Origin: Arthrobacter sp. AQ5-06 | GTDB lineage: Bacteria > Actinomycetota > Actinomycetes > Actinomycetales > Micrococcaceae | Assembly: GCF_003287955.1 (NCBI RefSeq) | Contig: NZ_QMKP01000003.1 | Coordinates: 62,001 to 126,000 of the forward strand | Direction: 5' to 3' | DNA: 64,000 nt | Shown here: positions 55,175 to 64,000 of the stretch, in pieces | How the letters are laid out: every line of letters begins with the position of its first letter | Position numbering within the stretch: the first letter of the stretch is position 1 | The notes under the pieces: generated by a model | Databases searched by the model: none | The model's input: only the letters and a program-made list of their open reading frames with translations | What the model was told of the DNA's origin: nothing | Translations under genes and position numbers: made by a program

Positions 55175-55213
55175 GCTTAGTTCACCCGGCGGGTCACGCC
55201 GGGTGAACTAAGC
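55175..55213 (-). repeat. Perfect hairpin between lpdA and sucB
   Basis: GCTTAGTTCACCCGGCG (55175-55191) and CGCCGGGTGAACTAAGC (55197-55213) are exact 17-bp inverted repeats over a 5-base loop. No U tract follows in either direction, so it is not a typical terminator; it could attenuate, protect or punctuate the lpdA-sucB transcript. Confidence 0.75.
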
Positions 55214-55243
55214 CCAGTTGTCTTGCTGTGCTGCTGGCTGTAA

Positions 55244-56626
55244 CTAGCCGTGAAGCGGGCGCCCGGCCAGGGCCATTGCGGCCTCGCCGAGTGCCTCGTT
55301 CTGCGTTGGGTGCGCGTGGATGAGTCCGGCAACATCTTCCGGGTAGGCTTCCCAGTTGACGATCAGCTGGGCTTCGCCGATCTGCTCGCCGACGCGGGTG
55401 CCGATCATGTGGACGCCAACAACGGGGCCGTCTTTTTCGCGGACGAACTTGATGATGCCGCCGGTGCCCAGGATGGCGCTCTTGCCGTTTCCGGCCAGGT
55501 TGTATTCGATACTCTCAACCTTGTCCTCGCCGAACTTCTCCTTGGCGGCCTTCTCGGAGTAACCCACCGAGGCAATCTCGGGGTCGCAGTAGGTGACCTT
55601 GGGGACGTTGATGTCGTCGACAACCACGGGCTTCAGGCCGGCGATTTCTTCGGCGACGAAGATGCCCTGCTGGAAACCGCGGTGTGCCAGCTGCACGCCG
55701 GGAACGATGTCGCCGACGGCGTAGACGTTGCCGACGCCGGTGTGGAGGCGTTCGTTGGGGATCACGAAGCCGCGGTCAACCGTGACGCCCGCTTCTTCGA
55801 ACCCCAGGCCGGCCGTGGACGGTCCGCGTCCGACAGCCACGAGCAGAAGGTCTGCTTCGAACGTCTTGCCGTCCACCAGGGTGACCTTGACGCCGTCCTT
55901 GTCCTGCTCGACGCCCTGGAAGAAGGTGCCGGTATTGAACTTGATGCCGCGCTTCTTGAAGGTGCGCTCCAGGACCTTGATGATCGATGCGTCCTCGTTG
56001 GGCACCAGGGACGGCAGGCCCTCAACGATGGTGACGTCCACGCCGAAGGACTTCCATACTGAAGCGAATTCGACGCCGATGACGCCGCCGCCCAGGACGA
56101 TGACGCTCTTGGGCACGTAGTCCATCTTGAGGGCTTCGTCAGAAGTGATCACGCGGCCGCCGATTTCCAGGCCCGGAAGGGAGCGGGAGTAGGAGCCGGT
56201 GGCGAGGACGATGTTCTTGCCCTTGTAGGCCGTGCCGTTGACGGTGATGGTGTCCGGGGTGGTGAGCTTGCCCTCGCCCTCGATGACGGTAATGCCCTTG
56301 CCCTTGATCAGACCCTGCAGGCCCTTGAACTTACCGGCAACGATGCCGTCCTTGTAGGCGTTCACGGCGGTCATGTCGATGGACTGGAGCTCCACGTTGA
56401 CGCCGTACTTGGCGGCGTCGCGGGCGTGGTCGGCAACTTCTGCGGAGTGCAGCAGGGCCTTGGTGGGGATACAGCCGTTGTGCAGGCAGGTACCACCCAG
56501 TTTGGCCTTCTCAACCAGACCAACGGTGAAGCCAAGCTGTACGGCCCGCAGGGCTGTGGCGTATCCGCCGCTGCCGCCACCTAGTACCAGGATGTCGAAT
56601 TCTTGCGCAGTTGCCTGATCGGCCAC
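55244..56626 (-). CDS. lpdA: Dihydrolipoyl dehydrogenase (E3)
   Basis: FAD enzyme that reoxidises the lipoyl groups of 2-oxoacid dehydrogenase and glycine cleavage complexes with NAD. 460 residues: FAD-binding GGGSGGYATALRAVQLG, redox disulfide GGTCLHNGCIPTK (Cys47, Cys52), NAD-binding VLGGGVIGVEFASVW, and the C-terminal HAHPTQNEALGEAAMAL with the catalytic His-Glu. The GTG start is at 56624-56626. It is followed by sucB after a hairpin, and lipA/lipB, needed for its substrate, lie 8 kb away. Confidence 0.97.
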   Translation of the reverse strand: MADQATAQEFDILVLGGGSGGYATALRAVQLGFTVGLVEKAKLGGTCLHNGCIPTKALLHSAEVADHARDAAKYGVNVELQSIDMTAVNAYKDGIVAGKFKGLQGLIKGKGITVIEGEGKLTTPDTITVNGTAYKGKNIVLATGSYSRSLPGLEIGGRVITSDEALKMDYVPKSVIVLGGGVIGVEFASVWKSFGVDVTIVEGLPSLVPNEDASIIKVLERTFKKRGIKFNTGTFFQGVEQDKDGVKVTLVDGKTFEADLLLVAVGRGPSTAGLGFEEAGVTVDRGFVIPNERLHTGVGNVYAVGDIVPGVQLAHRGFQQGIFVAEEIAGLKPVVVDDINVPKVTYCDPEIASVGYSEKAAKEKFGEDKVESIEYNLAGNGKSAILGTGGIIKFVREKDGPVVGVHMIGTRVGEQIGEAQLIVNWEAYPEDVAGLIHAHPTQNEALGEAAMALAGRPLHG

Positions 56627-56807
56627 TTAGACGCTCCCTCGCGTGAACGATGACGCGATCGTGCGCATCATCTGGTCTTGAACTTGTACTGCCGTGATTA
56701 TGCCAGCAGGCAGGTTCTCGTGCATTTGTGACTACCGGGGTTCACCTTAGCGAACCCCTCATCCATGCTCCACCTTGGCGCCGCCTTTGTGGGGCGCTTG
56801 TGTCGAG

Positions 56808-56875
56808 TGTCACGCGGCCATGTGGCCAATGGATCACGGCGTTTCTGCAGTCGCAGGGCAAGCGGCCGCGTGACA
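56808..56875. promoter_or_regulatory. Long-range inverted repeat upstream of lpdA
   Basis: TGTCACGCGGCC (56808-56819) and GGCCGCGTGACA (56864-56875) are exact 12-bp inverted repeats with a 44-base spacer, in the 279-base gap between pepA and lpdA, about 180-250 bases before the lpdA start. They could be a pepA terminator stem or paired operator halves. No other element was recognised in this gap. Confidence 0.4.
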
Positions 56876-56905
56876 ACTCAACAGCAAGGTCAGGTGGCCC
56901 TGGGG

Positions 56906-58432
56906 TCAGGCGGCAGCCGCCAGGATGTCCTCCACGTAGGCCACCAGTGTGCGGACCGTGCAGCCCGTGCCCTGCTTGTGGGTGTAGCCGTACGGGCTTC
57001 CGTTGTTGAATGACGGGCCGGCGATGTCGATGTGCGCCCAGGGGATCTGCTCCCCGTCCTTGCCCTTGCCCACAAACTCGCGCAGGAAAACAGCCGCGGT
57101 CATCATGCCGCCATGGCGTTCACCGATATTGGCGAGGTCGGCCACCTGGGAGTCGATGCTCTGACGCAGCTCTTCCGGCAGCGGCATGGGCCACACCAGC
57201 TCGCCTGCACGGTCAGCGGCGGCCTTAAGCGGCCCGGTGACGCTATCCGAGCCCATCACGCCGGCGGTCCTGTTGCCGAGGGCGATGAGCTGCGCGCCGG
57301 TGAGGGTGGCGACGTCGATGATGGCGTCAGGGTATTCACGGCTCGCCGCGACGATGCCGTCTGCCATGACCAGGCGGCCTTCGGCGTCGGTGTTGAGCAC
57401 CTCGACGGTCTTGCCGCCGAACATGGTGAGCACATCCGCAGGCCGTGAGGCGGAACCGGACGGCATGTTTTCCGCGATGCAGAGCCAGGCGGTCGCCTTC
57501 ACCGGCAGGCCAAGTCCTGCGATCGCCAGCACAGTATTAAGGACGACGGCGGCGCCCGCCATATCGCTCTTCATGTCGCCCATGCCAAGGGCCGGCTTGA
57601 TCGAGATTCCGCCGGTGTCGAACGTGATGCCCTTGCCCACCAGGGCGATTTTTGCGGTGGCCTTTGCGGGGGCGTATTCGACCTTCACAAGGCGGGGCTG
57701 GCGGGTGGACCCCTTGCCCACGCCCATGATGCCGCCGAAGCCTTCCTTTTCGAGGCGCTTTTCGTCCCAGACCGTCACCTTGACAGGGAGGCCCTTGGCC
57801 AGCTCCTTGGCGGCCTCGGCGAAGGATTCGGGGTACAGGTGGCTGGGCGGCTGGTTGACCAGGGACCGTGTCGCGTTGACGGCTTTGCCGATCAGGCCTG
57901 CCCGTGTCAGTGCAGAGCGAAGCGCATCATTGGCAGCAACGTCCGTGTAGATCACCGCGTTGCGGACCGGTTCCTTCAGCCCGTCGTTGGATGACCGGTA
58001 CTCTGTGAAGGAATAGGCTCCCAGGGCGGCACCCTCGGCGACCGCTGCGACGTCGGCGACTCCCGCCGTCGGGAGCGCGAGGACTACGGTGGGCAGGCCG
58101 CCGAGCTGGCGGACGGCGGAACCTGCGGCACGCCGCAGGGCCTCTTCGGTCAGTGGACGGCCAACGGCCACCTTGCCGACGCCGGCGAGAACCAGAACCC
58201 CGGCACCCGTTTCCGGCAGGCCGGGCAGTCGAACGATCTGGTCAGCGGCGCCGGTGACGCCCAGAACCTTCAGGGAATCGGTCAGCTTTTCAGCCGATTT
58301 CGCGGTCAGCGGGTTCTCAAGCAGGACGGGGCCGTCCGATCCCTGTCCCACGCCGATGACCACGGCGTCACTGGGGGTCCTCTTCAGGTCCTTAGCGAGG
58401 GTACTAAGGTTGATTTCAGCATTCTTGACCAT
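56906..58432 (-). CDS. pepA: Leucyl aminopeptidase (M17 family)
   Basis: Two-metal cytosolic aminopeptidase removing N-terminal residues. 508 residues. The M17 signature NTDAEGRLVMADGI is at 347-360, preceded by GKGITFDTGGISIKPALGMGDMKSDMAGAA (metal Lys/Asp ligands). The N-terminal domain is the less conserved macro-like part. I chose the ATG at 58430-58432, which has GAGGA nine bases upstream; the frame continues to 58447. It is divergent from the PAC2 gene and upstream of lpdA on the same strand. Confidence 0.95.
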   Translation of the reverse strand: MVKNAEINLSTLAKDLKRTPSDAVVIGVGQGSDGPVLLENPLTAKSAEKLTDSLKVLGVTGAADQIVRLPGLPETGAGVLVLAGVGKVAVGRPLTEEALRRAAGSAVRQLGGLPTVVLALPTAGVADVAAVAEGAALGAYSFTEYRSSNDGLKEPVRNAVIYTDVAANDALRSALTRAGLIGKAVNATRSLVNQPPSHLYPESFAEAAKELAKGLPVKVTVWDEKRLEKEGFGGIMGVGKGSTRQPRLVKVEYAPAKATAKIALVGKGITFDTGGISIKPALGMGDMKSDMAGAAVVLNTVLAIAGLGLPVKATAWLCIAENMPSGSASRPADVLTMFGGKTVEVLNTDAEGRLVMADGIVAASREYPDAIIDVATLTGAQLIALGNRTAGVMGSDSVTGPLKAAADRAGELVWPMPLPEELRQSIDSQVADLANIGERHGGMMTAAVFLREFVGKGKDGEQIPWAHIDIAGPSFNNGSPYGYTHKQGTGCTVRTLVAYVEDILAAAA

Positions 58433-58692
58433 GGGGTAAGTCCTCAATTCTCGAAAAGGCTGTTCGCGCTGGTATGGATGTCAGGCGCTCGGCCATGGAA
58501 ATCCGGCGGCCGTCCGATCGGGACGTAGCCGGGGTGCCGGTAAAATCCGTCCGGCAGGCCATGCACGATCGTAGCCCCTGCGGGCCGCGGCAGCGGAATC
58601 TCCTGAGACCTGCGCCACACCGGCTGGCGGAATGCCGGGGTGCCTGGCCGCGTTGTACAAGATATTCACCGACTCCTTGAAAGGACGACGCC

Positions 58693-59631
58693 GTGCTTGA
58701 ACGGATTTCCGGTTCCCTGCTGGACCCCGATGCGCTCTATGCGAGCAACATCGAGCTGTTCCACAGCCCGGCGCTCCGCGGGCTGAACCTGGTGATGGGT
58801 TTCACCGGCTTTGCCGATGCCGGGCATGTGGTGAAGCAGATCAATGCGGAGCTCCTGGACACCCTGGACGCCGAGGCGGTGGCTGTGTTCGACGCCGACC
58901 AGCTCATCGACTACCGGTCGCGGAGGCCCCACATCTCCTTCGTGGAGGATCATCTGCAGGACTATCAGCAGCCGAAGCTGGCACTGTACAAGCTGACAGA
59001 CGGGCTCGGCAGCCCGTTCCTGCTGCTGGCCGGTTTTGAACCTGACCTTCAATGGGAGCGGTTCGCGCGCGCCGTCGTCGGCATTGTGGAAAAGCTGGAC
59101 GTGAACCTCGTGACCTGGATCCACTCCATTCCCATGCCAGTGCCGCACACGCGCCCTGTGGGTGTGACCGTCCACGGCAACCGTCCGGAGTTGATCGAGG
59201 GCATTTCGGTCTGGAAGCCTACCGTCGACGTTCCGGCGGCCGTGGGCCACATTCTGGAATTGCGGCTGATGGAAGCTGAGCGCAATGTTGCCGGATACGT
59301 GATCCACGTTCCGCACTACCTTGCTGAGGCGGAATACCCGCCGGCCGCCGTGGCCGGACTTGAATTCCTTGGTGCCGCGACGTCACTGATGTTGCCTGCG
59401 GACCGGTTGCGCGAAGCTGGCCGGGAAGTGGGCCGCCAGATCGCCGAGCAGGTCGCAGCCTCGGAAGATGTGCAGCAGGTGGTCGCCCGGCTGGAAGAGC
59501 GGTACGACGAGAAGGCCGAAGGCACCGTCCGGCGCTCGCTCCTGGCCGATGAAAATGACGAACTGCCCAACGGGGACGAGCTGGGCGCGGCAGTGGAGGC
59601 CTACCTGGCTCGCGAGAATCCGCATCCGTAG
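58693..59631 (+). CDS. PAC2 family protein (proteasome assembly chaperone-like)
   Basis: 312 residues. The core has VMGFTGFADAGHVVKQINAELLD, VAVFDADQLIDYRSRRPHISF, a central LAGFEPDLQWERFARAVV and HVPHYLAEAEYPPAAVAGLEFLGAATSLMLP, the pattern of the actinobacterial PAC2 (COG2047-like) family related to archaeal and eukaryotic proteasome assembly chaperones. The C-terminal part is charged and helical. Its role in bacteria is not established; actinobacteria with proteasomes carry it, but this window contains no proteasome genes. The GTG at 58693 has AAGGACGACGCC before it. Confidence 0.88.
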   Translation: MLERISGSLLDPDALYASNIELFHSPALRGLNLVMGFTGFADAGHVVKQINAELLDTLDAEAVAVFDADQLIDYRSRRPHISFVEDHLQDYQQPKLALYKLTDGLGSPFLLLAGFEPDLQWERFARAVVGIVEKLDVNLVTWIHSIPMPVPHTRPVGVTVHGNRPELIEGISVWKPTVDVPAAVGHILELRLMEAERNVAGYVIHVPHYLAEAEYPPAAVAGLEFLGAATSLMLPADRLREAGREVGRQIAEQVAASEDVQQVVARLEERYDEKAEGTVRRSLLADENDELPNGDELGAAVEAYLARENPHP

Positions 59632-59713
59632 CCCGCCCACGGCGTCCGCCCCACGGCGTCCGCCTGGCAGACGCCTGCCCAAGGTGGGGCGGCAGCCCGG
59701 GCATAATGAGGGA

Positions 59714-61063
59714 GTGACTGCACCCCGAGCCTGGCTGATCTGGACCATCGGCATCTTCGCCTACCTGGTGGCCGTCTCCCAGCGCACGTCATTCGGTGTG
59801 GTGGGACTTGAGGCCACCGAGCGGTTCCATGCCGGCGCGTCCGCCATCTCCTTCTTTACCGTGCTCCAGCTGCTGGTCTACGCAGGCCTGCAGATCCCGG
59901 TAGGCCTCCTGGTGGACAGGTTCGGCTCGCGCATCATGATCGCCGGTGGAGCCGTCCTGATGGGTCTGGGGCAGCTCCAGTTGGCCTTCGCCGACACCAT
60001 TCCCGGCGGTGTGGCGGGGCGGATTCTTGTGGGTGCCGGGGATGCCATGACGTTTATTTCCGTGATCCGACTCATTCCCTTGTGGTTCGCGCCGGCCCGG
60101 GTTCCGCTGGTCACCCAGCTGACGGGCATGTCCGGCCAGCTCGGGCAGCTGTTCAGTGTGCTGCCTTTCGCCTTTGTCCTGCATTCCTTTGGCTGGACCC
60201 CCGGCTTCCTGATGCTCGCCGGCATGGCGGGCCTGGCAGTAGTCCTGGTGTTGGTGCTATTGAAGGACCACCCGCCCGGTGCGCCTGCCCCGCAGGCGCG
60301 GCAGGGGTTGAAAGCCACGGGCGCCTCGCTCGCGCGGGCCTGGCGCCAGCCGGGTACCCGGCTGGGGATGTGGAGCCACTTCACCATCCAGTTCAGCGGC
60401 ACCGTCTTCGCCATGACCTGGGGATATCCGTTCCTGATCTCGGGGCAGGGCCTGGATGCCGCAGCGGTGGCCGGCCTGATGACCTTGTACGTTGCGGCGG
60501 CGATGGCCGTGGGCCCCTTCATCGGGCAGTTCGTTTCCCGCCACCCGCTTCGCCGGTCAACTATGGTCCTGCTCATCGCCGGCGGCACCGCCGCTGCCTG
60601 GGCCGCAGTGCTGCTGACGCCTGGCCGTTCCCCGCTATGGCTGCTGGCGTGCCTGGTGGTAGTCCTGGCCATCGGGGGGCCAGGATCGATGATCGGGTTT
60701 GATTTCGCGCGGACGTTCAATCCGGCGCACAGGATCGGTACCGCAACGGGCATCGTGAATGTGGGCGGATTCATCGCGGCCCTGGTTGCTATCTTCCTGA
60801 TCGGCCTGGTGCTGGACGTCCTGCTGGCCAGCGGCTATTCCGACGGCGTCCTGTACGGGCTCGAGCCGTTCCGGATCGCACTCAGCGTACAGTTCCTGCT
60901 GCTGGGCTTTGGCGCCGCCATGACGCTTGTCTGCCGGCGCAAAGTACGGCGCCAGATGGCGGCGCAGGGTGTGGTGGTCGCGCCGCTCCTTCGGGCCATG
61001 GCGCAGCAGCGGCGGGCGAACCTGACACAGCGGCGCCAGCGCGACCGCGCGGTCAAAGACTGA
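59714..61063 (+). CDS. MFS transporter
   Basis: Major facilitator superfamily permease, 449 residues from the GTG at 59714, which has GAGGGA upstream. About twelve membrane segments, with the first-half signature GLLVDRFGSRIMIAGG between segments 2 and 3 and a similar GQFVSRHPLRRSTM in the second half. The C-terminus is basic (ARLTQRRQRDRA). There is no substrate clue from sequence or neighbours. The open frame starts inside the PAC2 gene at 59468, but that part is not family-like. Confidence 0.9.
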   Translation: MTAPRAWLIWTIGIFAYLVAVSQRTSFGVVGLEATERFHAGASAISFFTVLQLLVYAGLQIPVGLLVDRFGSRIMIAGGAVLMGLGQLQLAFADTIPGGVAGRILVGAGDAMTFISVIRLIPLWFAPARVPLVTQLTGMSGQLGQLFSVLPFAFVLHSFGWTPGFLMLAGMAGLAVVLVLVLLKDHPPGAPAPQARQGLKATGASLARAWRQPGTRLGMWSHFTIQFSGTVFAMTWGYPFLISGQGLDAAAVAGLMTLYVAAAMAVGPFIGQFVSRHPLRRSTMVLLIAGGTAAAWAAVLLTPGRSPLWLLACLVVVLAIGGPGSMIGFDFARTFNPAHRIGTATGIVNVGGFIAALVAIFLIGLVLDVLLASGYSDGVLYGLEPFRIALSVQFLLLGFGAAMTLVCRRKVRRQMAAQGVVVAPLLRAMAQQRRANLTQRRQRDRAVKD

Positions 61064-61144
61064 CACCTTTCCTGCACAGGCAGGTTATTCACATAGGGGA
61101 AGTTGGCGCTTCACCGCGGCTGGCACTGCGCCAAAGCTGGAAAC

Positions 61145-62392
61145 ATGAAACCTTCCGAACACCTGACCGTCCGAGGCCCCGAAGACATCCTCGGTTTCAT
61201 TCCGCATTCCCTGGGCTACTGGCCGGCAGACAGCCTGGTTGCGATGACCCTGCAGGGAAACCGGCTGGGAGCAACCCTGAGGCTGGATCTTCCAGGCCCG
61301 GAAACTCTCGCGGACCCGCGGGACTACGCCCGCACGGTGCGCGATTATCTCCAGGCTGACGAGAATGCCGATGCCGCCCTGCTGGCCTGCTTCACCAACG
61401 ACGGCTGGATGGAACCGCCTGGAACATACCGTGGCCTACTGGACGCGCTGCAGGCGGTTCTTGGTGCCGCGGGGATGCCGGTACGGGACGCCTGGTACGT
61501 CGGTGACGCCTTCTGGCGTGATGCTTTTTGCACCGACCCGTCCTGCTGCCCCTCGCCGGGCCGGTCTGTTCAGGCGATCCGGGACAGCATGCTTAATGCC
61601 GAAATGGTCTTCCGCGGCAGCAGCGTCGGGCCCGCGCCGGAGGACGGCGCCCATCCTGCGCCCACGCTTTCCGGCGAGGACCGGACAGCCATCCTTGCCT
61701 CCGAGGCAACGTGGGCGGCGCAGCTGGACCGGCGCCGGGGGAGCAGGGAGCAGTTCGGCCAGCTGATGGTCCAATGGGAGGCCCTGCTGGCCAACGTGCC
61801 TGGTCAGGCGCTGCCGGTCAATGACGTTGCTTACCTTCGGGCGTCGCTCCGGGTCCCCGCCTGGCGTGACGCCGTCCTGGTGATGGCCGCCGCCGGTCAG
61901 GCGGCTGCCCTGGCCGGTGCCGAGAGGTTCGGCATCTTCGATACCGGCTGCATCCTGGCTCCGGTGGGGCCTGCGTTTCTGGGCGCCTCACCTTCCGGAC
62001 TTCCAGCGTCGGGAGCCGGACTGCCAGGACGGGAACCTGCCGGACCGGGTACCAAAGGCATGCCGGGCATTCCGGGATATGGCGAAGTCCTGTTGGGGCT
62101 GGACCCGGTGGTTCCTGCCTGGCACACACTCAACAGCCTGGACGCAGTGCTGGAACAACTTTCGGCAGCCGGCGGGCAGGCCGGTGCAGCCGCGCTGGCC
62201 GGGCGTGGGTGGATCGCGTGGTGCAGGGGGCGGGGGTCTTACGCTGCTGCGTACCTCGGCCGCGCGCTTGAGGAGGAACCAGGCTACCGGCTCGCTGAAC
62301 TCATGCTTGAGCTGGTGCGGCGCGGCACCCTCTGCGGCTGGGCTGCACGCAAGGAGGCCGCCTGGCGGAAATTCCAACCGGATGCAGCCTGA
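61145..62392 (+). CDS. DUF4192 family protein
   Basis: 415 residues from the ATG at 61145. The N-terminus KPSEHLTVRGPEDILGFIPH and LGYWPADSLVAMTL is the hallmark of DUF4192, an actinobacterial family with no known role; PGTYRGLLDALQ, VRDAWYVGDAFWRDAFC and a C-terminal TPR-like block (VVPAWHTLNSLDAVLEQL, YAAAYLGRALEEEPGYRLAEL) follow. A Gly/Pro/Ser-rich insertion of about 30 residues is at about 280-310. It precedes the principal sigma factor gene, a position seen in other actinobacteria. Confidence 0.88.
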   Translation: MKPSEHLTVRGPEDILGFIPHSLGYWPADSLVAMTLQGNRLGATLRLDLPGPETLADPRDYARTVRDYLQADENADAALLACFTNDGWMEPPGTYRGLLDALQAVLGAAGMPVRDAWYVGDAFWRDAFCTDPSCCPSPGRSVQAIRDSMLNAEMVFRGSSVGPAPEDGAHPAPTLSGEDRTAILASEATWAAQLDRRRGSREQFGQLMVQWEALLANVPGQALPVNDVAYLRASLRVPAWRDAVLVMAAAGQAAALAGAERFGIFDTGCILAPVGPAFLGASPSGLPASGAGLPGREPAGPGTKGMPGIPGYGEVLLGLDPVVPAWHTLNSLDAVLEQLSAAGGQAGAAALAGRGWIAWCRGRGSYAAAYLGRALEEEPGYRLAELMLELVRRGTLCGWAARKEAAWRKFQPDAA

Positions 62393-62735
62393 CCGGTTGC
62401 AGCCTGACCATTTGCAAAGGCCAGGGTCCTGCCGCCATCCCGGCCGCGAAGGCTGCCGGGGGCGGCCCAGGCCGGATGGCCCCAGCTCCGGCGATGGGGA
62501 CAGCCTTGAGGTCGGGTTTGGCAAAACCGTGAGACAATGGTTGCCGAGACCCGGTTGGGTCCGTGGATCAAGTGCATGTGATGTAGCCCAGTCGGGAACA
62601 TTACGGCCGCCCCGGCAGTTCTACTTGTAGACTCTGCCGGCCGTGGTTGCATCTGATGTTCATCACGGACTTGACAGGGTCATAGTGGTGTTGCCCGTAT
62701 GGTGATTCCACAGACCGCCGCTAGAAAGGTTTTCT
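62393..62735 (+). promoter_or_regulatory. Leader region of the principal sigma factor gene
   Basis: 343 bases with no credible gene. A hairpin with CCGGCAG (62612-62618) and CTGCCGG (62634-62640) lies between the DUF4192 gene and sigA; TTGACA at 62671-62676 is a good -35 box, but the best -10-like boxes (CCCGTA at 62694 or TATGGT at 62698) are poor. AGAAAGG at 62723 is the ribosome-binding site of the GTG at 62736. Confidence 0.5.

Positions 62736-64000
<1,265 letters not shown>

Noticed and set aside
53483..55180. A 565-codon open frame on the plus strand
   Set aside because: It is antisense to sucB and consists of Ala/Ser/Gly-rich sequence mirroring the Ala/Pro linkers of E2; no start signal is evident.

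Overview
The window is GC-rich chromosomal core DNA from an actinomycete, most likely the Micrococcaceae (Arthrobacter/Pseudarthrobacter type). Pointers are the dcw cluster order ending in ftsZ-pgeF-yggS-sepF-yggT-divIVA, the actinobacterial families DUF3040, DUF4191, DUF4192 and PAC2, polyphosphate glucokinase, the lipB-lipA/glnA/glnE/glnA2/panB neighbourhood shared with mycobacteria, many GTG starts, and a MurE specificity motif (DDPH, not DNPR) that fits lysine-type rather than DAP-type peptidoglycan. The genus is an inference. I see no insertion sequence, prophage, CRISPR array, tRNA or rRNA.

Layout. 1-1105 (minus): a lipoprotein gene overlapping a polyprenyl diphosphate synthase cut by the left edge. 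1180-3041 (plus): dinB and a DUF3040 membrane protein. 3042-3505: a non-coding stretch with a terminator, a 52-bp spacerless perfect palindrome and the mraZ promoter, which carries three MraZ-type repeats. 3506-24593 (plus): the division and cell-wall cluster mraZ-rsmH-ftsL-ftsI-murE-murF-mraY-murD-ftsW-murG-murC-ftsQ-ftsZ-pgeF-yggS-sepF-yggT-divIVA-lspA-rluD, mostly with overlapping or touching genes. 24644-31446: dnaE, a flavin reductase (minus), a membrane protein, hisD and nrdR with paired NrdR boxes. 31524-34483: ppgK, map and panB (minus) with a 54-residue SPOR-like gene between map and panB.

34748-45579 is the nitrogen and lipoate region: glnA2, glnE, a VOC protein and a GNAT enzyme (plus), then glnA (minus) with three GlnR-like boxes upstream, an RDD protein (plus), and DUF3817, DUF4191, lipA and lipB (minus). 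GlnE is expected to adenylylate GlnA at Tyr402; GlnA2 has Trp at the corresponding place. LipB and LipA make the lipoyl groups needed by the two-lipoyl-domain E2 (sucB) and its E3 (lpdA) at 53380-56626. Between these lie a divergent Ser/Thr kinase-like membrane protein, a TIGR01777-type epimerase, a tricorn protease, OsmC and a small membrane protein. The right end holds pepA (minus), then a PAC2 protein, an MFS transporter, a DUF4192 protein and the principal sigma factor gene, cut by the right edge (all plus).

No gene set here looks like a new biological system. The most interesting items are regulatory DNA: the long palindrome, the MraZ promoter, the tandem GlnR-like boxes and several perfect hairpins between genes, plus sequence variants in MurE, GlnA2 and the kinase.
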